From contig NZ_JBDQQR010000001.1 of assembly GCF_039888675.1 (NCBI RefSeq), positions 1,798,001 through 1,862,000 on the forward strand: 64,000 bases of DNA. The letters are read 5' to 3'. A program made the position numbers and the translations under genes. The first letter of the stretch is position 1. Every line of letters starts with the position of its first letter. A model generated the notes under the pieces. It searched no databases and was not told the origin of the DNA. It saw nothing but the letters and a program-made list of their open reading frames with translations. Below are positions 11,500 through 20,016 of this stretch, in pieces. Source of the stretch: Mesorhizobium sp. CAU 1732. GTDB lineage: Bacteria; Pseudomonadota; Alphaproteobacteria; Rhizobiales; Rhizobiaceae.

Positions 11500-12429
11500 A
11501 TGAAATCCAACAAGTTGGTCCTTATGCTGGCGACAGCAGCCTCGATCGCCGTCCTGTCCGGCTTTGCCACCCACGCCGGCATACCTGCGGCACTTCTGCA
11601 AGACGACGGTTCAGCCGGTATCTATGTCGATCTCAGCCACGTCGAGGATTTCCGCAAGTCCGACAACGTCGTTCTGATCGACATCCGTACCCCCGATCGT
11701 TATGCGGCTGGACACATCCCGGGCGCGATCAATATTCCGCGCGAGCGTGTCGAGACGCCAGTCCTAAACGGCGTCATCGGCGAGACGAAGCCGCTCGAGG
11801 AACTTGAACCCATCCTTGCCGCTGCGGGCCTGAAGTACGATGATCGCGTCATCGTATACGGTGAAAAGGATGACGGGCAGCTCAGCCCGACATCCGGCCG
11901 CTATGCCGGCAAGATCTACGTTTCTCTCGATCAGGCAGGCTTCGACAGCGTCCACATCCTCAATGGCGGCGTCGAGTCCTGGCAAGGTGAGCTGAGCACC
12001 GAGGCGACGGTGTTGCCTGCCAGCGACCTCAAGCTGACCAAGTCCAAGCCGATCATCGTGGACAAGGATTACGTGCTGAATGCACTCGGGCGCGAAAAGG
12101 AGAGCGTGTTCGTCCTCGACGCGCGCGGCACCAAGGGCTTTGACGAGGGGCACATCAAGGGGTCCTACAACATCCCCATCGGCCTGTTCAGCGACGCCAA
12201 CACATTGAACGAGTCGGTCGACGACCTCGTGGCGCGCCTCGAAGAGATAGGGGTCGCAAAGGACAGCGAAATCATTACCACATGCGGCTGGGGCTGGGCG
12301 GCGTCCGACGCGCTCGCGGTGCTGAAGGACCTCGGTTACACCAACATCCGTCTTTACGATGGAAGCTGGACGGAGTGGGTTCAGGATCCAAAGACTCCCA
12401 AGGCCGGCGCCAACTTCGACAACATCTAG
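11500..12429 (+). CDS. Exported two-domain rhodanese (sulfurtransferase)
   Basis: 309 residues with an N-terminal signal or anchor helix (about 5-24) and two rhodanese domains (about 40-165 and 185-300). The first keeps the fold (DIRTPDRYAAGHIPGAINIP) but has no cysteine in its active-site loop (VIVYGEKDDG), so it should be inactive. The second has C262 in the loop TTCGWGWAASDA, the persulfide-carrying position. This arrangement is standard for thiosulfate or 3-mercaptopyruvate sulfurtransferases. GGAG sits 8-9 bases before the ATG. It opens a same-strand set with two exported proteins and a CcdA-like protein, which suggests periplasmic sulfane-sulfur chemistry. Confidence 0.88.
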   Translation: MKSNKLVLMLATAASIAVLSGFATHAGIPAALLQDDGSAGIYVDLSHVEDFRKSDNVVLIDIRTPDRYAAGHIPGAINIPRERVETPVLNGVIGETKPLEELEPILAAAGLKYDDRVIVYGEKDDGQLSPTSGRYAGKIYVSLDQAGFDSVHILNGGVESWQGELSTEATVLPASDLKLTKSKPIIVDKDYVLNALGREKESVFVLDARGTKGFDEGHIKGSYNIPIGLFSDANTLNESVDDLVARLEEIGVAKDSEIITTCGWGWAASDALAVLKDLGYTNIRLYDGSWTEWVQDPKTPKAGANFDNI

Positions 12430-12524
12430 GCGCGACCGAAGTGCCGGCGGCGCGCAATGCCGCCGGCCGCTTTTCCGGAATGGAAGCGGGCGGTCGATCG
12501 CCCATTGAAGAAGTGCACATTCAT

Positions 12525-12845
12525 ATGAATTCAGGAATGATGAGGCGCAGAACATTGCTGTTCGGCGCTGCCCTGCTGGCGTGCTCGCCCGCATTCGCCA
12601 GCCAGAACGACGATCCCTCGGCCGACAAGACACCGGTGCCACTCTCCGACAAAGCAGCGGACGGCGGGCAAAAGACTGTCCCGGAAGAGGGGCAGACGGA
12701 TCGCCTCGACGTCGAGACCGATCGGAACGTGGGGTCGCAAGGCAAGAAAACTCCGCCTGCGGTTCCGCCGGCGCGGATGAAATCCACACCCAATCTTGAA
12801 GAGTCACCTTGCTCGGCTGCAAAGCCTGTCACCCTCGTCGGGTAG
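12525..12845 (+). CDS. Small exported protein, 106 aa
   Basis: A signal peptide with basic start (MMRRRTLLFGAALLACSPAFAS) precedes a short, polar, proline- and lysine-rich tail of about 80 residues that looks disordered and carries a single cysteine near the end (EESPCSAA). No family recognised. ATGs at 12525, 12537 and 12540 are possible starts; 12525 has GAAGAAG upstream. It sits between the rhodanese (95-base gap) and the thioredoxin-like gene (22-base gap), so it probably belongs to that transcript. Confidence 0.6.
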   Translation: MNSGMMRRRTLLFGAALLACSPAFASQNDDPSADKTPVPLSDKAADGGQKTVPEEGQTDRLDVETDRNVGSQGKKTPPAVPPARMKSTPNLEESPCSAAKPVTLVG

Positions 12846-12867
12846 TGAGCGATCACGGAGTTTCATC

Positions 12868-13278
12868 ATGCTGAGACGTATGGTTCTGGCAGCGTTTTCC
12901 GGTCTGCTTCTCGCGAGTGCGAGCGCAAACGCGTCAGGCGAGAGCGTTCGACCGCCTGCCGACGCGGTGAATTTCGAATCGATCGAGCAGTTGAAAGCGC
13001 TAGCCGCAAAAGGTCCGGCGATCCTCTATTTTCATGCCGAGTGGTGCCCGACCTGTAAGGCAGCGATGGTGAACTTTCGCGGACGGTGGGGCGAGGTTCA
13101 GCCCGGCATCACGCTTGTGATTGCCGACTACGACAGGGAGATCGAACTCAAGACGACTTATGGCGTGACCTACCAGAACAGCTACGTGCAGGTAGGTTCT
13201 GACGGAGAGAAGCTGCAAATCTGGAATGGAGGCGGCATAGAAGCGCTCAATGAGCGCCCGGTCTTCGCCGCGCAATGA
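12868..13278 (+). CDS. Exported thioredoxin-like protein
   Basis: 136 residues: signal peptide (about 1-22), then one thioredoxin fold with the redox motif C60-P-T-C63 in LYFHAEWCPTCKAA. The motif resembles that of the DsbD gamma domain and SoxW-type periplasmic thioredoxins. The TGA stop overlaps the ATG of the CcdA-like gene (ATGA), so the two are translated together. Known biology of CcdA/SoxV partners suggests it receives electrons from that membrane protein and reduces a periplasmic disulfide or persulfide, possibly on the upstream rhodanese; the partner is inferred. Confidence 0.86.
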   Translation: MLRRMVLAAFSGLLLASASANASGESVRPPADAVNFESIEQLKALAAKGPAILYFHAEWCPTCKAAMVNFRGRWGEVQPGITLVIADYDREIELKTTYGVTYQNSYVQVGSDGEKLQIWNGGGIEALNERPVFAAQ

Positions 13279-13985
13279 CCCTGCTTCTTGCATTCTGCGC
13301 TGGGGTCGTGACGGTCCTGTCACCTTGCGTTCTGCCGCTCCTTCCGGTGATCCTCGCAGCGACGGTGGAGCAGGGGCGCTGGCGTCCCTGGGGCGTGCTG
13401 TTCGGCTTCACCGCAAGCTTCGTCGCCGTCACGCTCTTCCTGACCATGCTCGTCCAGTCAGCCGGCCTGTCGCCTGATGCCGTTCGGACGTTCAGTGGGC
13501 TGGTTTTGCTGGCGTGTGGCGCTCTCCTCGCTATCCCGGCAGCAGGCCATGCTTTCGAGATGCGCGCCGGGGCGATATCCACCATCGCAGCCAGGGTTCC
13601 GGATAGCGGTGGGTTCCTCGGCGGAAGCGTCCTTGGCGCGAGCCTGGGGCTGGTCTGGACGCCATGCGTAGGCCCCATCATGGCATCGGTCATCTCACTG
13701 GCGCTCAACCAGGCCGTCACTGGCGGGGCGTTCGCGACGGCGCTGGCCTACGCGCTCGGCACGGCTCTGCCGATGGGGGCGGTCATCTTCGGCGGTCGCG
13801 CGCTGGTTCTGCGCATTCCCGCATTGTACCGGAACACGAACCGCATCCGAATCTTCTTCGGGCTGCTGGTGGTCATCGCGGCGCTCTTCATTCTGACCGG
13901 CGTCGACCGATCGATACAGACAGCGCTGCTTGAGTGGTTTCCGGAATGGGAAAACACGCTGACGGGTTGGGAGCCGGACCTTTAG
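13275..13985 (+). CDS. CcdA/DsbD-type transmembrane thiol transporter
   Basis: 236 residues, about six membrane helices, with the two membrane cysteines of the family: LSPCVLPLLP near residue 18 and WTPCVGPIM near 134. It moves electrons from cytoplasmic thioredoxin across the membrane. Family members serve cytochrome c maturation (CcdA) or sulfur oxidation (SoxV). Coupling to an exported thioredoxin and a rhodanese favours the second type of role, but no sox genes are visible. Its stop codon TAG is the first three bases of a repeat element. Confidence 0.88.
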   Translation: MTLLLAFCAGVVTVLSPCVLPLLPVILAATVEQGRWRPWGVLFGFTASFVAVTLFLTMLVQSAGLSPDAVRTFSGLVLLACGALLAIPAAGHAFEMRAGAISTIAARVPDSGGFLGGSVLGASLGLVWTPCVGPIMASVISLALNQAVTGGAFATALAYALGTALPMGAVIFGGRALVLRIPALYRNTNRIRIFFGLLVVIAALFILTGVDRSIQTALLEWFPEWENTLTGWEPDL

Positions 13986-14031
13986 AGCATTGGACCGAAA
14001 AGTGGAATCCGGTTTTCGGGTTATTCCGGCG
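13984..14031. repeat. Rhizobial-type palindromic intergenic repeat, copy A
   Basis: The core CCGAAAAGTGG...CCGGTTTTCGG is an imperfect inverted repeat that I know as a common intergenic element in Rhizobiales. A second copy lies at 24651. The left edge overlaps the stop codon of the CcdA-like gene. Confidence 0.7.
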
Positions 14032-14045
14032 CTCAAACAAAGAGA

Positions 14046-14067
14046 TAGATCGCCGCACGGCGATCTA
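14046..14067. repeat. Perfect inverted repeat / hairpin
   Basis: Ten-base arms TAGATCGCCG and CGGCGATCTA flank CA. No T run follows on either strand, so it is not a classic terminator; it may be part of the adjacent repeat element or an mRNA 3' hairpin of the redox cassette. Confidence 0.55.
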
Positions 14068-14188
14068 GGCTCCCTGATGACCGGCAGAGGGGCCGGCCGC
14101 ATGGGCCGTTGATAACATGCGCGTGAGAAGCAGCGGAAAAGCATCACAGTGCCTTGGTTCGGCGACGAAGCGCGCCTAGGTCAGGCCG

Positions 14189-15202
14189 ATGAAAAGACGC
14201 ACGCTTCTCCTCGCCCCGCTGCTGATTGCCGCGCCCCGCTTCGCCTTTGCGCAAGAGGCCGGGGCTGATCGCTCCATCGCCGCGATACTGGATGACGCGG
14301 CCGAACTCGATCCGTTGAAGACGGTCATCGTGTCGCGCGACGGCGAGATCATCGGTGAGCGCGGTTATCGCGGAAACGGGCTCGACGCGCCGACCAACAT
14401 CAAATCGGCTTCCAAGTCGGTCGTTTCCGCCCTTGTCGGCATTGCGATCGACAAGGGCGTGCTGGAAGGCGTCGACCAGAAGATCGCGCCGATCCTGCGC
14501 GCCGACCTCCCGGCGAATCCCGACCCGCGCATCGCCGACATCACGATCGGCAATCTCCTGTCGATGCAGGCGGGGCTCGGGCGCACCTCCGGCCCGAACT
14601 ACGGGCGTTGGGTTGCAAGCCGCAACTGGGTGCGCGAGGCGCTCTCGATGCCTTTCGATGGCGAGCCGGGCGGCGACATGCTCTATTCTACCGGCTCCAC
14701 GCATCTCCTCTCGGCGATCCTGACGCGTGCGAGCGGCCGCTCGACCCGCGAGCTGGCGCGGGAGTGGCTGGAGGAGCCGCTCGCCAATTTCCGCATCGGC
14801 GGCTGGGATCGCGATCCGCAAGGCATCTATCTCGGCGGCAACCAGATGGCGATGAGCGCGCGATCGTTGCTCTCCTTCGGCGAGCTTTATCGCAATGGCG
14901 GCATCGCCGATGGGACGCGTCTTCTCTCCGCCGAATGGATCGAGCAATCATGGACGCCGCGCACCGCGTCGCGCTTTTCCGGCGACGGCTACGGCTATGG
15001 CTGGTTCCTGCGTGAGATCGGCGGTGAGGGCGTGCGTTATGCTTGGGGTTATGGGGGACAGATGCTCTACATCGCGCCGGCGATCGGACTGACGGTCGTG
15101 ATGACCTCGCAGGAAAACAATCCTTCTGCCCGGAACGGCTATCGCGATGCGCTGCACGGCCTGACTGCGAGGATCATCACCGCCGCTGCACGCGAGGCCT
15201 GA
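14189..15202 (+). CDS. Exported serine hydrolase, beta-lactamase (class C) fold
   Basis: 337 residues. An arginine-containing signal peptide (MKRRTLLLAPLLIAAPRFAFAQ) is followed by the catalytic S73-x-x-K76 and the Y166-S-T motif at the Tyr position. The family includes class C beta-lactamases, peptidases and esterases; 6-aminohexanoate hydrolase-like members share this layout. A real beta-lactamase is unlikely without the classical KTG environment; the C-terminal WGYGGQ segment takes that place. Substrate unknown. The following gene starts 71 bases downstream on the same strand. Confidence 0.85.
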   Translation: MKRRTLLLAPLLIAAPRFAFAQEAGADRSIAAILDDAAELDPLKTVIVSRDGEIIGERGYRGNGLDAPTNIKSASKSVVSALVGIAIDKGVLEGVDQKIAPILRADLPANPDPRIADITIGNLLSMQAGLGRTSGPNYGRWVASRNWVREALSMPFDGEPGGDMLYSTGSTHLLSAILTRASGRSTRELAREWLEEPLANFRIGGWDRDPQGIYLGGNQMAMSARSLLSFGELYRNGGIADGTRLLSAEWIEQSWTPRTASRFSGDGYGYGWFLREIGGEGVRYAWGYGGQMLYIAPAIGLTVVMTSQENNPSARNGYRDALHGLTARIITAAAREA

Positions 15203-15273
15203 ACGGCCTATCCACGCGCCTGCAAACTCCTGCTACAGTCGGCGCAAACGTCGCGTAGGGGAGGTGCACGGCT

Positions 15274-16227
15274 TTGGCGTCTCAAGCATCCAGAACGGTC
15301 GTCTATGCCGCGCTCGCGGGAAATCTGGCCATCGCCGCGACGAAGTTCGTGGCGGCATGGTTCACCGGATCGAGCGCCATGCTGTCCGAAGCGATCCACT
15401 CGCTGGTGGACACCTCCAACCAGGGATTGCTTCTCATCGGCTTTCGCCGGGCCGCAAGGCCGCCGACTGCGGATCACCCGTTCGGCCACGGCATGGAAAT
15501 CTATTTCTGGGGCTTCGTCGTGGCCCTTCTCGTGTTCTCGCTGGGTGGCGCGCTGTCGATCTACGAAGGCATTCGTCGGCTCAGCGAGCACGAGCCCATG
15601 ACGGGTGCATGGGTGAATTTCGCGGTGCTCGGCGCTGCGCTCATTATCGAATCGCTCTCCCTGCGCGTGGCGTGGCGCGAGTTGCGGGCGCAGCAGCCGG
15701 AGGGATCCTGGCTCTCGGCGGTTCGCGGCAGCAAGGACCCCGGCATCTTCGCGATCTTCTGTGAGGATGCCGCCGCGCTAGGCGGACTGTCGATCGCGCT
15801 GATCGGCGTCTCGCTCGCCTACTTTCTCGACATGCCGATCTTCGACGCGATCGCCTCGATCGCAATCGGCGTGCTTCTGGTTTTCGTCGCTGCGTTCCTG
15901 GCGCGCGAGACGCTGAGCCTGATGACGGGCGAAAGCGCATCGGTCGAGGTGCTGGCCGATGTGCGCGCCGTGCTAAATAGCGATTCCCGCGTGGTATCGG
16001 TCGATGAAATCCTGTCGATGCATCTGGGGCCGGAGGAAATCCTCGTCGCGATCGCCATCGATTTTCGCGACGAGATGACCAGCGTGGAGATAGAGGCCGC
16101 GGCGCTTGAACTGGGCGAGATGCTCAAGCGCAAGCAGCCCGCGATCGCGCGTGTCTACATGCGCCCGCTGCGCCATCGCGATGCCATGGGCGCGACCGAA
16201 CCTGTGCCCGAAGCAGGTAGCGCCTGA
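15274..16227 (+). CDS. Cation diffusion facilitator family transporter
   Basis: Inner-membrane divalent metal/proton antiporter of the CDF family. 317 residues, six membrane helices and a C-terminal cytoplasmic domain (about 215-300). The metal site residues H42 and D46 (SEAIHSLVDT) and the second-site EDAAAL segment in helix 5 are present. The start is TTG at 15274, chosen because GGGAGGT lies 9 bases upstream and no ATG precedes the first helix. Metal (Zn, Fe, Mn, Co) cannot be told from sequence. Confidence 0.88.
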   Translation: MASQASRTVVYAALAGNLAIAATKFVAAWFTGSSAMLSEAIHSLVDTSNQGLLLIGFRRAARPPTADHPFGHGMEIYFWGFVVALLVFSLGGALSIYEGIRRLSEHEPMTGAWVNFAVLGAALIIESLSLRVAWRELRAQQPEGSWLSAVRGSKDPGIFAIFCEDAAALGGLSIALIGVSLAYFLDMPIFDAIASIAIGVLLVFVAAFLARETLSLMTGESASVEVLADVRAVLNSDSRVVSVDEILSMHLGPEEILVAIAIDFRDEMTSVEIEAAALELGEMLKRKQPAIARVYMRPLRHRDAMGATEPVPEAGSA

Positions 16228-16315
16228 CGACCCGTAAAATTTGAACGATTTCTTTCCCCGTTCCGCAATTGCCATGTGTCATCTTGAGGCCTGGTAGCGA
16301 TCGGCGGGGGCCGAA

Positions 16316-16876
16316 ATGATGAGTATGACGGTCGCCGGGGGCCGCAAAGGCACCGGCGCGAGACTGACTGCGGCAGCGATGGGGGCGTCGCTCGGACTGC
16401 TTTTGCTGGCTGTCGGTCTGGCGATGCTGGACAAGGTCGCGTGGGGCGAGGCGTCGGCGCATTTCGCCGCGCGTAACTGGCCGGTTGCCGCGGCGACCGT
16501 GATGTCCGTCTCGCTCGACGAAGTTCCCGGCGAAGGCTCCGCCGCACCAACGCTTCAGCTTTCCGTTCTCTACACATTCGACTTGGACGACGAACGCGTC
16601 GAGGGAACTCGCGCCGGCCTGTCGGATGTCGGAGACCTGCATGATCGACGCCTGAAGGCGCTTTACGGCAGGCTTCAGTTCGCGCGCGTCACCGGGCGCA
16701 CGCTGCCCGTTTTCTACGACCCGGCCGAGCCCGCTCTTGCCTATCTGGACACCGACGTTGCGTGGAAGGACAGCCTTCTGAACGCAGGGCTGGGGTTGGC
16801 GCTGATGATTGGAGGCGGCGTTGCGTTGGCGACGGCGATGACGCCGCGGGCACGGCGGTTCAAAACGCGGCCGTAA
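16316..16876 (+). CDS. DUF3592-like membrane protein
   Basis: 186 residues with an N-terminal membrane helix (about 22-40) and a C-terminal one (about 153-173) around an extracytoplasmic domain of about 110 residues. The middle reads WPVAAATVMSVSL ... VLYTFDLDDERVEGTR ... GRTLPVFYDPAEPALAYL, the pattern of DUF3592 proteins, whose function is unknown. The possible role of the tandem ATGs (16316, 16319 region) is minor. It precedes the TadG-like gene by 55 bases. Confidence 0.72.
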   Translation: MMSMTVAGGRKGTGARLTAAAMGASLGLLLLAVGLAMLDKVAWGEASAHFAARNWPVAAATVMSVSLDEVPGEGSAAPTLQLSVLYTFDLDDERVEGTRAGLSDVGDLHDRRLKALYGRLQFARVTGRTLPVFYDPAEPALAYLDTDVAWKDSLLNAGLGLALMIGGGVALATAMTPRARRFKTRP

Positions 16877-16931
16877 ACCGGCTTTTTAGGCACATCGTGC
16901 ACACTGACGACGCGACTGAGTGGGGTGGGTG

Positions 16932-18392
16932 ATGAAGAGAATTTTTTCGAGGTTCCTGAAGGACCGGGGCGGTAATTTCGCGATGATGTCGATCGCGCTG
17001 TCGCTGCCCCTCATTCTGGGCGTGGGGTTGAGCATCGACTACACCCGCCATTCCAGCGCACAGCGCCATCTGCAGGAACTGGCCGATGCGGCATCGCTGA
17101 CGCTCGCAGCCTCCAAGGAGCAGAACGAAGGCAAGCTGCGCGTCATGGCCGAAGACATCATCGCGGCAAACCGCGACCCGGGGCGCCTGCGACGCGCAAC
17201 CATCGCCTCGATCGAAACGGACGCCGACAAGGTCGATGTCACGCTCGACGGGGAAATCCCCGCGACCTTCATGTCCATCGCCGGCTACGACCGGCTGCTC
17301 ACATCGGCCTCGGCGATGGCCGAACGTGCCGTCATGGGCAATGTCGAGGTCGCGCTGATCTTGGACAATACGTGGTCCATGTCGGGCAAAGGCGCGTCGG
17401 GCGTGACGAAGATCGACACATTGAAGACGGCCGCCAGGAAACTCGTCAATGAACTGCTCCAGACGCAGGACGGCGCGGTGCGCATGGGGCTGGTGCCTTA
17501 TGCAGACTACGTCAATGTGGGCACGAAGTATCGTAATGCATCGTGGCTGGATGTGCCGGCTGACGTCAAAGCAGTCACGTCGACATGCACTCGCAAGACG
17601 GTCACCAGGGAAAACCAATGTATCAGGAATGCACCGAGCTATCCGTGTACCAAATATTCTGACGGTATACCAAAGGCGTCGACATGTTCAGGTGATTGCC
17701 TGGAGAGGGGCACGGTTACACGCGAGGAAAATGTCTGCGAAGGCGGCGTGACAGGCAAGACATGGTATGGATGTGTTGGCTCTCGCATGACTGGCGATAA
17801 TCGGTTGCACGACAAGAATGCCTCGATCCGCTATCCTGGCTATCTGGACACCAGCCAGAAGTGCTTGAATCCGCTGGTAACGCTGACGTCGGACAAGGCT
17901 GCACTGCTGTCCGCGATCAATGGCATGATCATCAATATTGGCGGCTACGAACCCAATACCTACATCCCGGCAGGACTGACATGGGGCCTGAATGTCCTGA
18001 ACCCCGGCGAACCATTCGCTGATGCCGGCGCTTACGATCCCGCAAACGCCAAGCCGCGCAAGGTCGCCGTTCTGATGACGGACGGCGAGAACACGCTTCG
18101 CTTCAATTCGAGCGACGGAAAGCATGCGAGCTTGAGCAACGATGAAAAAACGAAGAGCGGTCAGCTCAAGGCGACCAACGCAGATACTCTCGCAATTTGC
18201 ACCTATATGAAGCAGCAAGGCATCGAGATCTTCTCCGTCGCCTTCATGGTCGAGAACGCCACTGCCAAGAATATGCTCGAAGGCTGCGCGACCGACGCTC
18301 AGCACTATTACGACGCGAGCGACAATGAGAGCCTTCTGGCGGCGTTTGCGGGCATCGGCCAGTCGCTTCGGGTGGTGCGCTTAGCGCGCTGA
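16932..18392 (+). CDS. TadG-like pilus-assembly protein with von Willebrand A domain
   Basis: 486 residues. The N-terminal RGGNFAMMSIALSLPLILGVGLSIDY segment is the TadE/TadG-type anchor helix. A von Willebrand A domain follows, with metal-site residues D145, S149 and S151 (DNTWSMSG) and a later VLMTDGENT. Between 217 and 285 lies a cysteine-rich insert with seven cysteines (219, 230, 239, 252, 256, 269, 281) and a duplicated motif. Such proteins usually belong to tad pilus loci, but no other tad gene is in the window. I start at ATG 16932; an in-frame GTG at 16920 is also possible. Confidence 0.85.
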   Translation: MKRIFSRFLKDRGGNFAMMSIALSLPLILGVGLSIDYTRHSSAQRHLQELADAASLTLAASKEQNEGKLRVMAEDIIAANRDPGRLRRATIASIETDADKVDVTLDGEIPATFMSIAGYDRLLTSASAMAERAVMGNVEVALILDNTWSMSGKGASGVTKIDTLKTAARKLVNELLQTQDGAVRMGLVPYADYVNVGTKYRNASWLDVPADVKAVTSTCTRKTVTRENQCIRNAPSYPCTKYSDGIPKASTCSGDCLERGTVTREENVCEGGVTGKTWYGCVGSRMTGDNRLHDKNASIRYPGYLDTSQKCLNPLVTLTSDKAALLSAINGMIINIGGYEPNTYIPAGLTWGLNVLNPGEPFADAGAYDPANAKPRKVAVLMTDGENTLRFNSSDGKHASLSNDEKTKSGQLKATNADTLAICTYMKQQGIEIFSVAFMVENATAKNMLEGCATDAQHYYDASDNESLLAAFAGIGQSLRVVRLAR

Positions 18393-18495
18393 GCGGCGCG
18401 CCGGTTGTCCACAACCTCTTGTGAATTGTTGCCGGTCTGCCACCCATTGCAGGTCGTTCGATGCTATCGCTGCGCCAGGCAATGCGGAGTGGTGA

Positions 18496-20010
18496 ATGAA
18501 GGTCGGCATCGACATGGGGATGGGCGCGGGCAACGCGCCGACGATGGTCGATCTGGAAGAGCTGCTCGCCACGCGTCTGCTGGTGCAGGGCAATTCCGGC
18601 TCCGGCAAATCGCACCTCCTGCGCCGCCTTCTGGAACAGTCGGCGCCATGGGTTCAGCAATGCGTCATCGATCCAGAGGGGGATTTCGTGACGCTGTCCG
18701 ACAAGTTCGGCCATGTCGTCGTCGATGCGGCGCGCCCCGAGGCCGAATTGACGCGTATTGCCGGGCGTATCCGGCAGCACCGCGTGTCGGTCGTGCTCAA
18801 TCTCGAAGGACTGGACGTCGATCAGCAGATGAGGGCGGCCGCCGCTTTTCTGGGCGGCATGTTCGATGCCGAGCGCGACCATTGGTATCCGGTCCTCGTC
18901 GTCGTTGACGAAGCCCAGCTTTTTGCGCCTGCTGCGGCGGGCGAGGTGTCCGACGAAGCGCGCAAGCTCTCGCTCGGTGCGATGACCAATCTGATGTGCC
19001 GTGGCCGCAAGCGCGGGCTTGCCGGCGTCATCGCGACTCAGCGTCTCGCCAAGCTGGCGAAGAACGTCGCCGCCGAGGCGTCGAACTTCCTGATGGGCCG
19101 CACATTTCTCGACATCGACATGGCGCGCGCGGCGGACCTTCTGGGCATGGACCGGCGTCAGGCCGAGCAGTTTCGCGATCTGGCGCGCGGCAAGTTCGTG
19201 GCGCTCGGCCCCGCCGTGTCGCGGCGGCCGCTGGCGATCTCGATCGGGCCCGTCGAGACATCGGCACGCTCGGTCAGCCCCAAGCTGATGCCGCTGCCCG
19301 AGACCGCGCCGGAAGATGCCGCCGAACTGATCTTCAAGATGGACCCGATCGAGCTTCGCCAGCCGGTACGCCGTCCGCCGCCACCTCCGCCGCCGACACC
19401 GACTGCGGAAATCCTGGCCCAGCTTGTCCGATCACGGCCGGATCCGTCTGCCGCAGAGCCTGCCTCGCTCTTTCCCGAGATCGACGAAGCTGAGCGTGAC
19501 GCCGCTCTGGCATCGGTCATGCGCCAGATCATCGAGGACCCGGACGCGTCGTTCCGCACCGTTGCCGTGCTCTATCAGGATTTCCTCGTACGCTGCCGCA
19601 TCCACCGCGTGCCGGGCGCAGCACTCGATCTCGCGACGTTCAAGCGCAGGCTGGCGATCGCGCGTGCGGGCGTTGCCGACGATCTGGCAGCGGGCGACGC
19701 GTGGCAGCAGGCGCTCACCATGTCCTCGACGCTGACGGATGACATCCAGGGCGTGTTCCTCGTCGTCGCGCAGGCGGCCGTATCGGGCGCGCCGTGCCCG
19801 TCCGACGCGGCACTCGCGCGGGCCTACGGAACGCACTCCCTGTCGCGCGCGCGGCGCATGCTCACCTATTTCGAGGAACGGGGACTGCTCGTCGTCCGCA
19901 CGGATTTTCACGGCCAGCGCGTGGTCGTCTTTCCCGAACTCGACGTCGAGACCGCACCTGGCGATCCCAACGCGCCCGAGGATCTCGACGGTCGCGACGC
20001 CGCCGAGTAG
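18496..20010 (+). CDS. HerA/DUF853-like ATPase
   Basis: 504 residues. P-loop G32-NSGSG-K38-S39, Walker B VLVVVDEAQLF near 140, and an arginine-containing stretch NLMCRGRKRGLAGVIATQR typical of HerA/FtsK-like hexameric ATPases. A proline-only run (seven P near 300) separates the motor from a C-terminal half that looks like helix-turn-helix (ALARAYGTHSLSRARRMLTYFEERGLL). HerA proteins translocate DNA, often with the NurA nuclease; no nurA is adjacent. Start ATG 18496 follows GGAGTGGTGA. It ends 6 bases before the convergent EamA gene. Confidence 0.82.
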   Translation: MKVGIDMGMGAGNAPTMVDLEELLATRLLVQGNSGSGKSHLLRRLLEQSAPWVQQCVIDPEGDFVTLSDKFGHVVVDAARPEAELTRIAGRIRQHRVSVVLNLEGLDVDQQMRAAAAFLGGMFDAERDHWYPVLVVVDEAQLFAPAAAGEVSDEARKLSLGAMTNLMCRGRKRGLAGVIATQRLAKLAKNVAAEASNFLMGRTFLDIDMARAADLLGMDRRQAEQFRDLARGKFVALGPAVSRRPLAISIGPVETSARSVSPKLMPLPETAPEDAAELIFKMDPIELRQPVRRPPPPPPPTPTAEILAQLVRSRPDPSAAEPASLFPEIDEAERDAALASVMRQIIEDPDASFRTVAVLYQDFLVRCRIHRVPGAALDLATFKRRLAIARAGVADDLAAGDAWQQALTMSSTLTDDIQGVFLVVAQAAVSGAPCPSDAALARAYGTHSLSRARRMLTYFEERGLLVVRTDFHGQRVVVFPELDVETAPGDPNAPEDLDGRDAAE

Positions 20011-20016
20011 GCCGGT

